DNA from: an uncultured Caulobacteraceae bacterium | GTDB lineage: Bacteria > Pseudomonadota > Alphaproteobacteria > Caulobacterales > Caulobacteraceae | Direction: 5' to 3' | Length of the DNA stretch: 23,020 nucleotides | NCBI GenBank assembly: GCA_937910255.1 | Contig: CALEOQ010000140.1 | Coordinates: forward strand, 1 to 23,020 | In this document: piece by piece, positions 14,975 through 21,899 of the stretch | Position numbering within the stretch: position 1 is the stretch's first letter | Layout: every line of letters begins with the position of its first letter | Translations under genes and position numbers: made by a program | Notes under the pieces: model-generated | What the model was told of the DNA's origin: nothing | The model's input: only the letters and a program-made list of their open reading frames with translations | Databases searched by the model: none

Positions 14975-16480
14975 ATGAAACTGGAGCTCACGCGCATCCG
15001 AGTCGGAGATACCAAGATCAGGATGTGCCTCGGCCTGATCCTGGCGACCTCCTTCGCCGCGGTCAGCATGCAAGCGCTCGCAGCAACCCAACCGACAGGA
15101 GACGCAGCGCCGTTACCGGATCGTCTGGAAAGTCATTTGCATGCCTTCGTGGCGACGGTGAACGCGGGTGACCCGACGGCCGTTCGCCGCTTCCGCGAGG
15201 ACTCCATGTCCGAGGGATTTGCCAACAACGTCCCATTCAGTGGGCTGGTTGATTATTTCCAAGGCCAGCGCCGCGTTACTGGCGGTGTCGATTTCGTTGG
15301 CGCGCAGCTTGACCCCTTGGACCCTGGGATCGTTGTGCTTGCCGTTCGAGACCGCGTCTACGGCGGCGTGCACGGCGTTAAGCTGCCGTTTGAACCCGGT
15401 GGGGACTACAGGCTTTCGATGGTGGAGACAGCGGGCACCCCGGCCTGGGCCATTTCGTCCGAGCCGATCCGCTCATCAAACCAGGTCGCCGACAACATCC
15501 GGGCGGCGATTGATAGGGGCTGCAAGGCCAACGTGTTCTCCGGCGCCGTCCTTGTGGCGCGGAATGAGCAGGTGGTGCTCCAGCAGGCCTGTGGGGAAGC
15601 CAGCCGGCGCTATCACGTCAGCAATACGGTCGATACGCGGTTCAACTTGGCATCAATGAACAAGATGTTCACTGCCGTCGCCGTGATGCAGCTCGTTGAG
15701 CAGGGTCGCTTGTCCCTCGATGATCACCTCAGCGAATATACCGACGAAACCTGGTTGCCACGAGAGATCAGCGACAAGATCACGATAAGGCACCTCTTGA
15801 CCCACAGCAGTGGCCTCGGGAGCTTCCTGGCTGGGTGGCGCAAAGCTCCACGGGACGCCTATCGGCAGGTGGACGACTACAAGCCCCTCGTTCACGGTGA
15901 GAAGCTGGCCTTCGAACCGGGGACGGCCTTTCAGTACAGCGATACCGGCATGCTGCTGCTCGGCGCGGTGATCGAGAAGGTCTCGACTGAAAACTATTTC
16001 GATTATGTGCAGCAGCATATCTTCGCGCCGGCCGGCATGATGGACACGGATAGCTATTCTCTGGACGATCCCGTCGAGAGGGTGGCTATGGGATATGTCC
16101 CAGCGCCCGACGATCCCAACGCTTGGCGTGAGAACACCTCAATGATCCTCATGCGCGGGTGCCCGGCGGGCGGCGGTTATTCGACCGTCGGCGATCTCTT
16201 TCGGTTCGCTCGCGCCCTAGAGACCGGGAGGCTGGTCTCACCTGCTTCGCTGAAGATCCTGTGGACCAATCATCGCCCCAATGACTATGGCGCCGGCTTT
16301 GAAGTCGAAGACAGCGCAGCTGGTCGGCTGGTCGGACATTCCGGCTTCGATCGGGGTGTCAGCACACAGCTGAGGCTCTATCTGGACAAGGGCTACGTCG
16401 TGGTCGTGCTGTCGAACATCCAGCGAGGAGCGCCCACCCTGGCCGGGACCATCAGCAATGAGATCGCCACATCGCACTGA
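14975..16480 (+). CDS. Secreted beta-lactamase-fold serine hydrolase (class C / PBP4-like) with N-terminal extra domain
   Basis: A 501-residue exported protein. A signal peptide spans about residues 1-37 (MCLGLILATSFAAVSMQALA core). Residues about 45-160 form an extra N-terminal domain of unknown type (HAFVATVNAGDPTAVRRF suggests an NTF2-like helix). The beta-lactamase domain follows: the nucleophile motif SMNK (Ser227, Lys230), YSD (321-323) in place of Y-x-N, and HSG (455-457) as the KTG equivalent. Such proteins are usually esterases or peptidases in the periplasm rather than resistance enzymes. ATG at 14975 is decided by GGGGAGG (14963-14969), five bases upstream; a longer frame to 14789 reads as noncoding. 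The 231-bp gap before it (14744-14974) has no clear repeat. Confidence 0.87.
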   Translation: MKLELTRIRVGDTKIRMCLGLILATSFAAVSMQALAATQPTGDAAPLPDRLESHLHAFVATVNAGDPTAVRRFREDSMSEGFANNVPFSGLVDYFQGQRRVTGGVDFVGAQLDPLDPGIVVLAVRDRVYGGVHGVKLPFEPGGDYRLSMVETAGTPAWAISSEPIRSSNQVADNIRAAIDRGCKANVFSGAVLVARNEQVVLQQACGEASRRYHVSNTVDTRFNLASMNKMFTAVAVMQLVEQGRLSLDDHLSEYTDETWLPREISDKITIRHLLTHSSGLGSFLAGWRKAPRDAYRQVDDYKPLVHGEKLAFEPGTAFQYSDTGMLLLGAVIEKVSTENYFDYVQQHIFAPAGMMDTDSYSLDDPVERVAMGYVPAPDDPNAWRENTSMILMRGCPAGGGYSTVGDLFRFARALETGRLVSPASLKILWTNHRPNDYGAGFEVEDSAAGRLVGHSGFDRGVSTQLRLYLDKGYVVVVLSNIQRGAPTLAGTISNEIATSH

Positions 16481-16593
16481 GTGGTGGCTAAGAGGCCATT
16501 GAACTGATGAGGAGCTGAAGTCCGCCCCTCTCTCGGGCTTCTGCGCGGTCTCCTTTCCGGTGCGATGACCCTTACGCGTTTGAATGGCCGCCT

Positions 16594-16616
16594 GGCGCCA
16601 CGAGCGGAACCTTGGG
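16594..16616 (+). repeat. Short boundary-repeat remnant, pair with 17999
   Basis: GGCGCCACGAGCGGAA is identical over 16 bp to 17999-18014. GGAGCTGAAGT occurs twice in the same gap, at about 16511 and 16731, and AAGCGGAGC at about 16725 resembles the right-end motif. The 318-bp gap 16481-16798 may therefore hold two worn copies and no gene. Confidence 0.5.
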
Positions 16617-16798
16617 TCGAACGAGGAAGCAGACTCCCTAGGCAGGCCCCGGCAAGGACCCTCGGCATTCGATGGCGCCGCCCGCCGCGCCTGTCGTACG
16701 CTGACGCTCAAGCGAACGTCAAAATGAAGCGGAGCTGAAGTTGGCTCCGTTGCCTCGTCGGGCGAAGCCTGCTCTCTGGGGGCAGGAGGGCGTGGTGA

Positions 16799-17353
16799 AT
16801 GCGGTCTGGGCGGGTTGTAGTCCTCAATGGTGTCGGCAGCGTGGGGAAGTCGTCCACGGCCCGGGCGCTGCAGAAGATCACCACAGTTCCCTTTTTGCAC
16901 GTTGCGATGGATCAGTTCATCGACATGGTGCCGGCTCGACTCCTCGATGGCGAAGAAGGTCTGCGCTTCGAGCACAGCGAGGAGGACGGCCGACCCTCGG
17001 TGATGGTTTCCACCGGGTTGGCCTTCGACCGGGTGATGGACGGTATGCGCCACGCCGTCGCGGCAATGGCCGCGCGAGGGAACAACCTCATCGTCGACGA
17101 CGTATTCTGGAACGGCGAGGAATGCGAATACCGCCTCCTCCTGGGGGAGCAGCAAGTTCAAATCGTAGGCCTCTTTGCACCGTTGGAGGTGATCGAGGAT
17201 CGTGAGCGTGCCCGTAGCGACCGCATGCCGGGTCTCGCGCGCTGGCAGTATCCGCGAGTCCATCAGGGCGTCGTCTATGACCTTTGCGTCGACATGACCG
17301 ACACCACGCCTGCGGAGGCCGCCACCATCATCCAGAAAAGCCTCAGGCTATAA
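16799..17353 (+). CDS. Chloramphenicol phosphotransferase-like P-loop kinase
   Basis: A 184-residue P-loop protein of the CPT-like family. The Walker A loop is LNGVGSVGKSSTARALQ (GxxxxGKS, about residues 11-18). VAMDQFIDMVP (35-45) contains the Asp (residue 38) that matches the proposed catalytic base of Streptomyces venezuelae CPT. DRERARSDRMPGLARWQ forms the lid-like arginine region. The family phosphorylates the 3'-hydroxyl of chloramphenicol in its named member, but most relatives have unknown small-molecule substrates. A resistance role cannot be claimed here. ATG at 16799 has AGGAGGG (16784-16790) eight bases upstream. It lies between repeat remnants, alone. Confidence 0.85.
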   Translation: MRSGRVVVLNGVGSVGKSSTARALQKITTVPFLHVAMDQFIDMVPARLLDGEEGLRFEHSEEDGRPSVMVSTGLAFDRVMDGMRHAVAAMAARGNNLIVDDVFWNGEECEYRLLLGEQQVQIVGLFAPLEVIEDRERARSDRMPGLARWQYPRVHQGVVYDLCVDMTDTTPAEAATIIQKSLRL

Positions 17354-17369
17354 ATCCGGTCGTCTGATC

Positions 17370-17414
17370 GGCGCCAGCAGCTGAACTTCACGGCAAACCG
17401 GAAAGCGGACTTTC
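17370..17414 (+). repeat. Short boundary-repeat remnant
   Basis: GGCGCCAGCAGCTGAACTTC at the left and CCGGAAAGCGGACTTT at the right match the two end motifs of the repeat without the middle. It lies in the gap between the CPT-like and GNAT genes. Confidence 0.5.
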
Positions 17415-17474
17415 AGCGCTGGCAGTTTGTCGGCTCGCAGGCAAATCTATGGCTCGGCTTTGGGGCAGGGGCGC

Positions 17475-17978
17475 ATGGAGCAACCGCGGTTCACAACTCC
17501 CCGATTGATCTTACGCCCGCGGGAGCTGGGCGACTTGGCCGCTTGTGTCGAGATCAATAGCGACCCGGCCGTCATGCGTTACATCGGTCCTATCTGGCCC
17601 CCTGACCAGCAGCGGACACATCTAGCAAAGCAGATCGATGACGACCTCGGCCCCGGGCTGGGCCATTGGACGATCAGGCTCCGCGACGGGAATGAAGTGC
17701 TCGGCTGGGTGATGCTCGCGCAGGCGGAGCGCAGCGCTGAGCCTGAACTTGGCTATCGCCTGAAGCCGGCTGCTTGGGGGCGAGGCATCGCCACCGAGGC
17801 GGCGCGGACAGTTCTTGACTATGGGCTGGTGGAGCGCCGCCTTGGAAGCGTTCACGCGATCGCACACCGGGACAACATCGCTTCTCACAAAGTGCTTCGC
17901 ACGCTCGGCTTCGAGGCCGTTGGCGCGGCAACCCGAGGACCGCTTCCGGAGATCCTTTTCCGTATCCGTGGAAGGTAA
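17475..17978 (+). CDS. RimJ/RimL-type GNAT acetyltransferase
   Basis: A 167-residue acetyltransferase of the Acetyltransf_3 type. The N-terminus RFTTPRLILRPRELGDLAAC is typical. PELGYRLKPAAWGRGIATEA holds the acetyl-CoA loop (WGRGIATEA, about residues 101-109), and AIAHRDNIASHKVLRTLGFE carries the conserved Asn and Ser of the family end. Relatives acetylate protein N-termini, polyamines or antibiotics; no substrate can be assigned. ATG at 17475 follows a GGGGCAGGGG purine run. Sixteen codons upstream to 17427 look noncoding. The 16-bp identical repeat remnants at 16594 and 17999 bracket this gene plus the CPT-like gene. Confidence 0.88.
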   Translation: MEQPRFTTPRLILRPRELGDLAACVEINSDPAVMRYIGPIWPPDQQRTHLAKQIDDDLGPGLGHWTIRLRDGNEVLGWVMLAQAERSAEPELGYRLKPAAWGRGIATEAARTVLDYGLVERRLGSVHAIAHRDNIASHKVLRTLGFEAVGAATRGPLPEILFRIRGR

Positions 17979-17998
17979 GCGCGGCATAGGGGCCGATC

Positions 17999-18020
17999 GG
18001 CGCCACGAGCGGAAGTTTAA
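17999..18020 (+). repeat. Short boundary-repeat remnant, pair with 16594
   Basis: GGCGCCACGAGCGGAA is identical to 16594-16609. A nearby GGTCGG is also shared in part. It separates the GNAT gene (+) from the 3' end of the DUF1330 gene (-). Confidence 0.5.
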
Positions 18021-18054
18021 GGTCGGCCGGTGTGTGGCCTGACGATGTCGGGTA

Positions 18055-18345
18055 TCACGGCTCACCATCGACCAGAATTAGGCGGCTCGTCGTCGAGCGG
18101 TGTCGGCGGGCAAACAGATCTTGTGCCTCTGGATCCGTGAGAAAAGCTCGGGCGTGAATTCGCGACGGGAATTCCAGGATCACCAAGCGCTGGGGCGACC
18201 ACTCTCCTTCCATCACGACGGGATCCGCACCCTTGGACGCGTAGCGGCCGCCATGTTTGGCGATGAAGGCCGGGATGGCCTCGACGTACGGAAGAAATTC
18301 TCCGAGGTCGTTCACCGTGAGATCGAGCACCAAGTATGCCGTCAT
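18055..18345 (-). CDS. DUF1330 family protein
   Basis: A 96-residue protein of the small dimeric alpha-beta barrel type. AYLVLDLTVNDLGEFLPYVE (residues 3-22), the central HGGRYASKGADPVVMEGEW (35-53) and RLVILEFPSRIHARAFLTDP (56-75) follow the DUF1330 pattern closely. The biochemical role of the family is not established. ATG at 18345 starts this domain exactly; a longer frame to 18486 overlaps the divergent gene. A GTGGGGA stretch upstream could bind the ribosome. It is divergent from the TraB-like gene, with a repeat remnant between. Confidence 0.85.
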   Translation of the reverse strand: MTAYLVLDLTVNDLGEFLPYVEAIPAFIAKHGGRYASKGADPVVMEGEWSPQRLVILEFPSRIHARAFLTDPEAQDLFARRHRSTTSRLILVDGEP

Positions 18346-18379
18346 GCCATCCCCACTTCCGCCTGCGGACGATACCCTA

Positions 18380-18401
18380 GCGCCACTTGCAGATACTGGC
18401 G
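18380..18401 (+). repeat. Short boundary-repeat remnant in a divergent gap
   Basis: GCGCCACTTGCAGATACTGG is the left end of the repeat with three changes. The 100-bp space between the DUF1330 start (-) and the TraB-like start (+) contains it and must also hold both promoters. Confidence 0.55.
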
Positions 18402-18445
18402 CGTTGTCGAATAGCTGGCGCTCGTACTCACCTGACGGTCTAGCG

Positions 18446-19009
18446 ATGCGGCGCTTCTTCATCATCGGAACTGCGCACCTCGACAATGCTGATCTCTTCG
18501 GTGCTCTCGAGACGGCGCTTGACCGGGCAGACCCCGATCAACTGATCGTCGAAATTCCAGACGATGCGGTCTTGCGAGGCGATCTTGTCCACCAAAAACC
18601 CGAGATGGTCTGCGCCTGTCGCTGGGCGTTTCGCCGCGGAACACCAGTTCGGGGTCACGAGCCAGCCGGACCAACAATCCTTCGCGGCGACCTTCAGCCA
18701 CAGCGTGCGGCTGAACTCATTGCGGAAATGGACCGCTTAGTCGCGGGCCTTAGCGTTCGGGTGTCGATCGACCTGTTTTGCGCTCGGCGGGAGCCGGTAA
18801 CTGGTGCGGAGAAGCAGCTGAGGGCCGTCATCGACGAGCTGGTAGACCCAGCTCTTGCCGCAGATCGCACGAAAGGCGTGATCGAAGGAGTACACGACGT
18901 GGCAGCGTCCACCGGCAAGATCGTGGTGATCTGCGGTGGCGCCCATGTTTCTCGCGTTGCAGCTGCGCTGCCCGGAGCCCGTATCGTCCACGGCGACTAC
19001 TTCTTCTGA
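18446..19009 (+). CDS. Small TraB/PrgY-like protein (tentative)
   Basis: A 187-residue protein. RRFFIIGTAHLDNADLFGAL (residues 2-21) and DQLIVEIPDD (about 31-40) recall the G-T-x-H and P-D-x-V-x-V-E-L strands that open TraB/PrgY/GumN-type proteins. KIVVICGGAHVSRVAAALPG near the C-terminus recalls their late V-x-G-x-x-H element. The middle is much shorter than in known members and lacks the usual conserved core, so this is either a minimal member or another fold with similar ends. It has no signal peptide or membrane segment, so it is presumably cytoplasmic. ATG at 18446 is chosen since the frame upstream crosses the divergent DUF1330 start. No clear ribosome-binding site is seen. Confidence 0.55.
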   Translation: MRRFFIIGTAHLDNADLFGALETALDRADPDQLIVEIPDDAVLRGDLVHQKPEMVCACRWAFRRGTPVRGHEPAGPTILRGDLQPQRAAELIAEMDRLVAGLSVRVSIDLFCARREPVTGAEKQLRAVIDELVDPALAADRTKGVIEGVHDVAASTGKIVVICGGAHVSRVAAALPGARIVHGDYFF

Positions 19010-19031
19010 GCGCCAAGAGCAGACGTTGGTG
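19010..19031 (+). repeat. Short boundary-repeat remnant
   Basis: GCGCCAAGAGCAGACGTTGG directly follows the TGA of the TraB-like gene and fits the repeat's left end. The next gene starts 30 bp later, so the whole boundary is compressed to 51 bp. Confidence 0.45.
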
Positions 19032-19060
19032 AACTGGCGGGAAGTTGCCACTATGGGTGC

Positions 19061-19777
19061 ATGTGGCGCACCCTTTTCATTGTTGCGATGGCTGCAGCTC
19101 AGCCTGCAGCTGCTCAACCCAGTCAGCCGCCCGCCAAGGCCGTCGATCTGCTGCAGGCTCTGGCAGCAGACGTCGTAGCCGTCAGGCGCTACGAATCTTT
19201 TGGGACAGACCTAAGCCGCGGCTACGAGCTCGACACGAGGCCTCGACAAAATGTGTATGGCGACTGCCGGTCGCAGCGAGTCTTCTTCTTCGAGCCGGCG
19301 TTTCGCCGTCATGACGTGCGCGAGACAGATCTCGACCAGCTTGTCGTCATCAATCGATATCGAAGGCCTGGATGGAAGGACGACAAATCGCCCCGCGACT
19401 GCGGAGAACCATCTGAGGCGATCTGGATCCGCGCAAAGGATGACTACACCTTCAACCGGTCGGCGCTTTATCTGAATTTCGTTCAGGAGAAGGCACTAAA
19501 CAGGGACATATCCCCGCCTCGGGGGTTCAAGTTTACTTGCATAGACTCGGACAGTCCTTGTTCAGAATCTCTTGAGAAGCTGAGCAAGGCGTTCACGGTA
19601 TCCGACGCGGAGGTGTCATGGGACTGGGAGGAGCGCAAGGTTGTGCTCGCCCAGACTGAGCTCCCAGACGTCCCCAGGTTTATTCTAACCATCAATATCA
19701 GTGAGGTTGGATTGGTTGAGCGGGTCGACCTGGAAATCCCAGTCCCCCGCTACCCTGGCCAAGCGTCACTGCACTGA
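19061..19777 (+). CDS. Secreted hypothetical protein
   Basis: A 238-residue orphan with a short signal peptide (MWRTLFIVAMAAAQPAAAQP, cleavage near residue 18-20). The mature protein is polar and rich in charged and aromatic residues, with four cysteines (near residues 69, 114, 160 and 167) that could form two disulfides in the periplasm. I recognise no domain. ATG at 19061 fits the signal peptide, though the ribosome-binding site is weak. It lies in the same orientation as the TraB-like gene 51 bp upstream, so the two could be cotranscribed despite the repeat remnant between them. Confidence 0.7.
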   Translation: MWRTLFIVAMAAAQPAAAQPSQPPAKAVDLLQALAADVVAVRRYESFGTDLSRGYELDTRPRQNVYGDCRSQRVFFFEPAFRRHDVRETDLDQLVVINRYRRPGWKDDKSPRDCGEPSEAIWIRAKDDYTFNRSALYLNFVQEKALNRDISPPRGFKFTCIDSDSPCSESLEKLSKAFTVSDAEVSWDWEERKVVLAQTELPDVPRFILTINISEVGLVERVDLEIPVPRYPGQASLH

Positions 19778-19863
19778 CCACACGCCTGACCCCTGTTTCG
19801 GTCCCGACTGCGTGCAACGAGATCGCGGCTCGACAATTCGCTCGGAAGGCGGGAGGGCCGGAG

Positions 19864-19945
19864 AGCGCCACTTGCAGACATAGGCTCCGAGCCGGAATCC
19901 GGACATTCCACGAGCGGGGGATGAGAGTCAGACTGCAGGCCAGGC
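19864..19945 (+). repeat. Dispersed cassette-boundary repeat, left half conserved
   Basis: AGCGCCACTTGCAGACATAG, then GCCGGAATCCGGACATTCCA, then a diverged right part sharing GGGGATGAGAG with the copy at 9002 and GACTGCAGGC with the copy at 13900. It sits in the 240-bp gap between the secreted orphan and the methyltransferase gene. Nothing else is seen there. Confidence 0.75.
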
Positions 19946-20017
19946 TAGGGTGGGTTCGCCAGCTGCGGACGTCTCGCAGCTCGTCGACGCGCTGGCTCAC
20001 TCTGGGTCACGCTAGCT

Positions 20018-20872
20018 ATGGCTAACCTAGTGCGCCAGCAAGCCAGGAGTATCATTGTGCGAGATCCGATACGCCGTTTCCTCCATCGAGGACTTGAAGT
20101 TAGCGGCCTAATCGGTCCGCTTCACCGCCGTCAGGAGAGGCGCCACGCGGAGCTCTCAAGTGAGCCACACGAAGATGGATTGCCGATGCCGCCTGCCGCT
20201 CTGATCGGCGCGGTGGCCGGAACGGGTTCTCAACGGTGGTATTCTCAGAGGGGAAAGCATGACGCAGCTTGGTTCACCTCAATGGCCACAAGCCATGGCG
20301 TCACATTAGCCGGCGCGCGCGTTTGGGACCTTGGCTGTGGGTGTGGCCGCATCGCCCGCTGGATCGCTCCGGATATCCTCACGTCTGGCGGCGACTTCAT
20401 TGGCACTGACATCAACAAGGAGCTTGTGCGCTGGTGCGAGGCCAACCTGCCCGGCCGCTACATCCGCAACAGCCTCCAACCTCCCGCCAAAATCCCGGAT
20501 GGCGACCGAGACGTCGCCTACGCCTACTCCGTGTTTACTCATCTTCGAGAACCTGCCCTCCGGGCGTGGCTGGCCGAGATCGCAAGAGTGCTGAGGCCGG
20601 GGGGACTCGCCCTGCTGACATTCCACGATGAAGCCTACGCAGCCGCATGGGGCCCAGAGGCGGTTCGCCTCTCGCTTCAGTCACAGCCGCTCGTCATCTT
20701 CAACGATGCGCTGGAAGGCTCGAACTATCTCTCAACCTGGATGCACCGGTCGGCATTCGTTACTTTCGCCGAAGAGCAGTTTACTATTCGGGAAATTGTA
20801 CCCGGGCGTCGCGACGAACCGGTGCAGGCTATGGCCGTCCTTGAGAAGCGTTCCGGCCGCGCCCCTCGCTAG
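20018..20872 (+). CDS. Class I SAM-dependent methyltransferase
   Basis: A 284-residue protein. ARVWDLGCGCGRIARWIAPD (residues 100-119) is the SAM-binding motif I, GTDINKE (129-135) supplies the acidic residue that binds the ribose, and DVAYAYSVFTHLREPALRAW with RVLRPGGLALLTFHD covers motifs post-II and III. The first ~75 residues (basic, then GSQRWYSQRGK) are an extension of unknown role; the RxxY/W-S-x-x-G segment is often seen in methyltransferases acting on sugar or peptide natural products. The acceptor is unknown. ATG at 20018 lacks a strong ribosome-binding site, and internal starts near 20042 cannot be excluded. Confidence 0.87.
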   Translation: MANLVRQQARSIIVRDPIRRFLHRGLEVSGLIGPLHRRQERRHAELSSEPHEDGLPMPPAALIGAVAGTGSQRWYSQRGKHDAAWFTSMATSHGVTLAGARVWDLGCGCGRIARWIAPDILTSGGDFIGTDINKELVRWCEANLPGRYIRNSLQPPAKIPDGDRDVAYAYSVFTHLREPALRAWLAEIARVLRPGGLALLTFHDEAYAAAWGPEAVRLSLQSQPLVIFNDALEGSNYLSTWMHRSAFVTFAEEQFTIREIVPGRRDEPVQAMAVLEKRSGRAPR

Positions 20873-20915
20873 GTTCAATGAGGTTGTCGCAGCCTTAGCG
20901 AGGCAAGACGACTTC

Positions 20916-20970
20916 GCGCCAGTAGCTGTCACCGGCTCAGAGCCGGCTTGCGGACATTGCTTGCGCAGCC
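20916..20970 (+). repeat. Dispersed cassette-boundary repeat, partial copy
   Basis: GCGCCAGTAGCTGTCACCGG and GCCGGCTTGCGGACATTGCT fit the left half of the repeat; the right half is missing or unrecognisable. It separates the methyltransferase from the following secreted orphan. Confidence 0.6.
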
Positions 20971-21040
20971 CGCTGCGAGAAACTTCATAGGCTTGTTGCC
21001 ACTCCATTGCCGCCGTTGCGGCTGGGTGGCAGGTTCGCTT

Positions 21041-21766
21041 ATGCGCCTTTTGATTGGCCTGACCTTGTGCGTGAGCCTCTTCGGGAGCTGGGGGCAAGAC
21101 GCCCATGGGCAAACAGCATCGGTCTCCAAAACGCGCGCAACCGTCCGCGAAATGGCGTTCGATCCGGCCCTGTACTTCCCCTCGCCTTACGTCGCCGACA
21201 GGTCAATCATCAAGATCACCTACACAGGGGACGACTATGGCTGGCCGGTCTACGCCATCGCTGTGGCGGAAGGATGCGTCGATCGGGAGGATGTTCAGCA
21301 GGACAACTGCACCGCCCGCCTCCGGGCGCGCATGGTCAGGGCGCCTGCACCCGTCGACCTCACCAGACCTCGTCAGCGCGGCTCCTATCTGATCGGTGAG
21401 ATCGTGGCGAAAGGCGCGGTGTCTGCTGACCAAATCCGGACCGCGCTGACCGAGATCAACCCGGAGTGGGTCGAGGCTGATCTGAGGACCTGCCCAGGTG
21501 CACTGGACGTTCTGAAGCGATCAAGCGAGGCGGTTTGGGTTCCGGAAGCCGTCGCCGAGCCAGACTCCGATGCGGGCTATGTAGAAATCATCCTTCACGC
21601 TGACATCATCGAGGTTGAGCTCCGGCAATACGCTAGAAGGGCGAGCTATCGCGGCCGGATCGCAGAGGATTCTCCTGCGGCTTGGGTTGAGAGCCTGGCA
21701 GCGGTGCTTGAGCCTTGCTGGAGCCCCGCGAGCGTTGCCGCCCCATGGTCCAAGGACGGGCAATAG
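21041..21766 (+). CDS. Secreted hypothetical protein
   Basis: A 241-residue orphan with a signal peptide (MRLLIGLTLCVSLFGSWGQD, cleavage near residue 22-24 after DAHGQ). The mature part has no motif I know. It has five cysteines in the mature region (CVDRED and DNC around 80-90, RTCPG near 183, EPCW near 228), so disulfides are likely. ATG at 21041 starts the signal peptide; an upstream in-frame ATG at 20948 lies inside the repeat copy and its extension looks noncoding. It is a single gene, convergent with the deaminase-family gene. Confidence 0.7.
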   Translation: MRLLIGLTLCVSLFGSWGQDAHGQTASVSKTRATVREMAFDPALYFPSPYVADRSIIKITYTGDDYGWPVYAIAVAEGCVDREDVQQDNCTARLRARMVRAPAPVDLTRPRQRGSYLIGEIVAKGAVSADQIRTALTEINPEWVEADLRTCPGALDVLKRSSEAVWVPEAVAEPDSDAGYVEIILHADIIEVELRQYARRASYRGRIAEDSPAAWVESLAAVLEPCWSPASVAAPWSKDGQ

Positions 21767-21839
21767 GATACCGACGTGACCTTGAGCTCATGCCTTTCTC
21801 GGCCGGGCGTAGCTGGCTGGCGAACCCCATGGACTGCTC

Positions 21840-21882
21840 GGCGCCAACAGCCGACGTTGCCTCGATGCCCAAAAGCGGACGC
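21840..21882 (+). repeat. Short boundary-repeat remnant with both end motifs
   Basis: GGCGCCAACAGCCGACGTTG at the left and GCCCAAAAGCGGACGCC at the right, only about 43 bp in total. It lies between two convergent genes and ends 18 bp from the stop of the deaminase-family gene. Confidence 0.55.
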
Positions 21883-21899
21883 CGCGGCCCACTAAGGTG

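Noticed and set aside
16799..17353. Chloramphenicol resistance gene
   Set aside because: The P-loop and catalytic Asp fit the family, but most members have unknown substrates, so only a CPT-like label is supported.
108..21882. CRISPR array
   Set aside because: Repeats are about 110 bp, variable, and separated by whole genes of 0.3-2 kb. No short spacers or cas genes are present.
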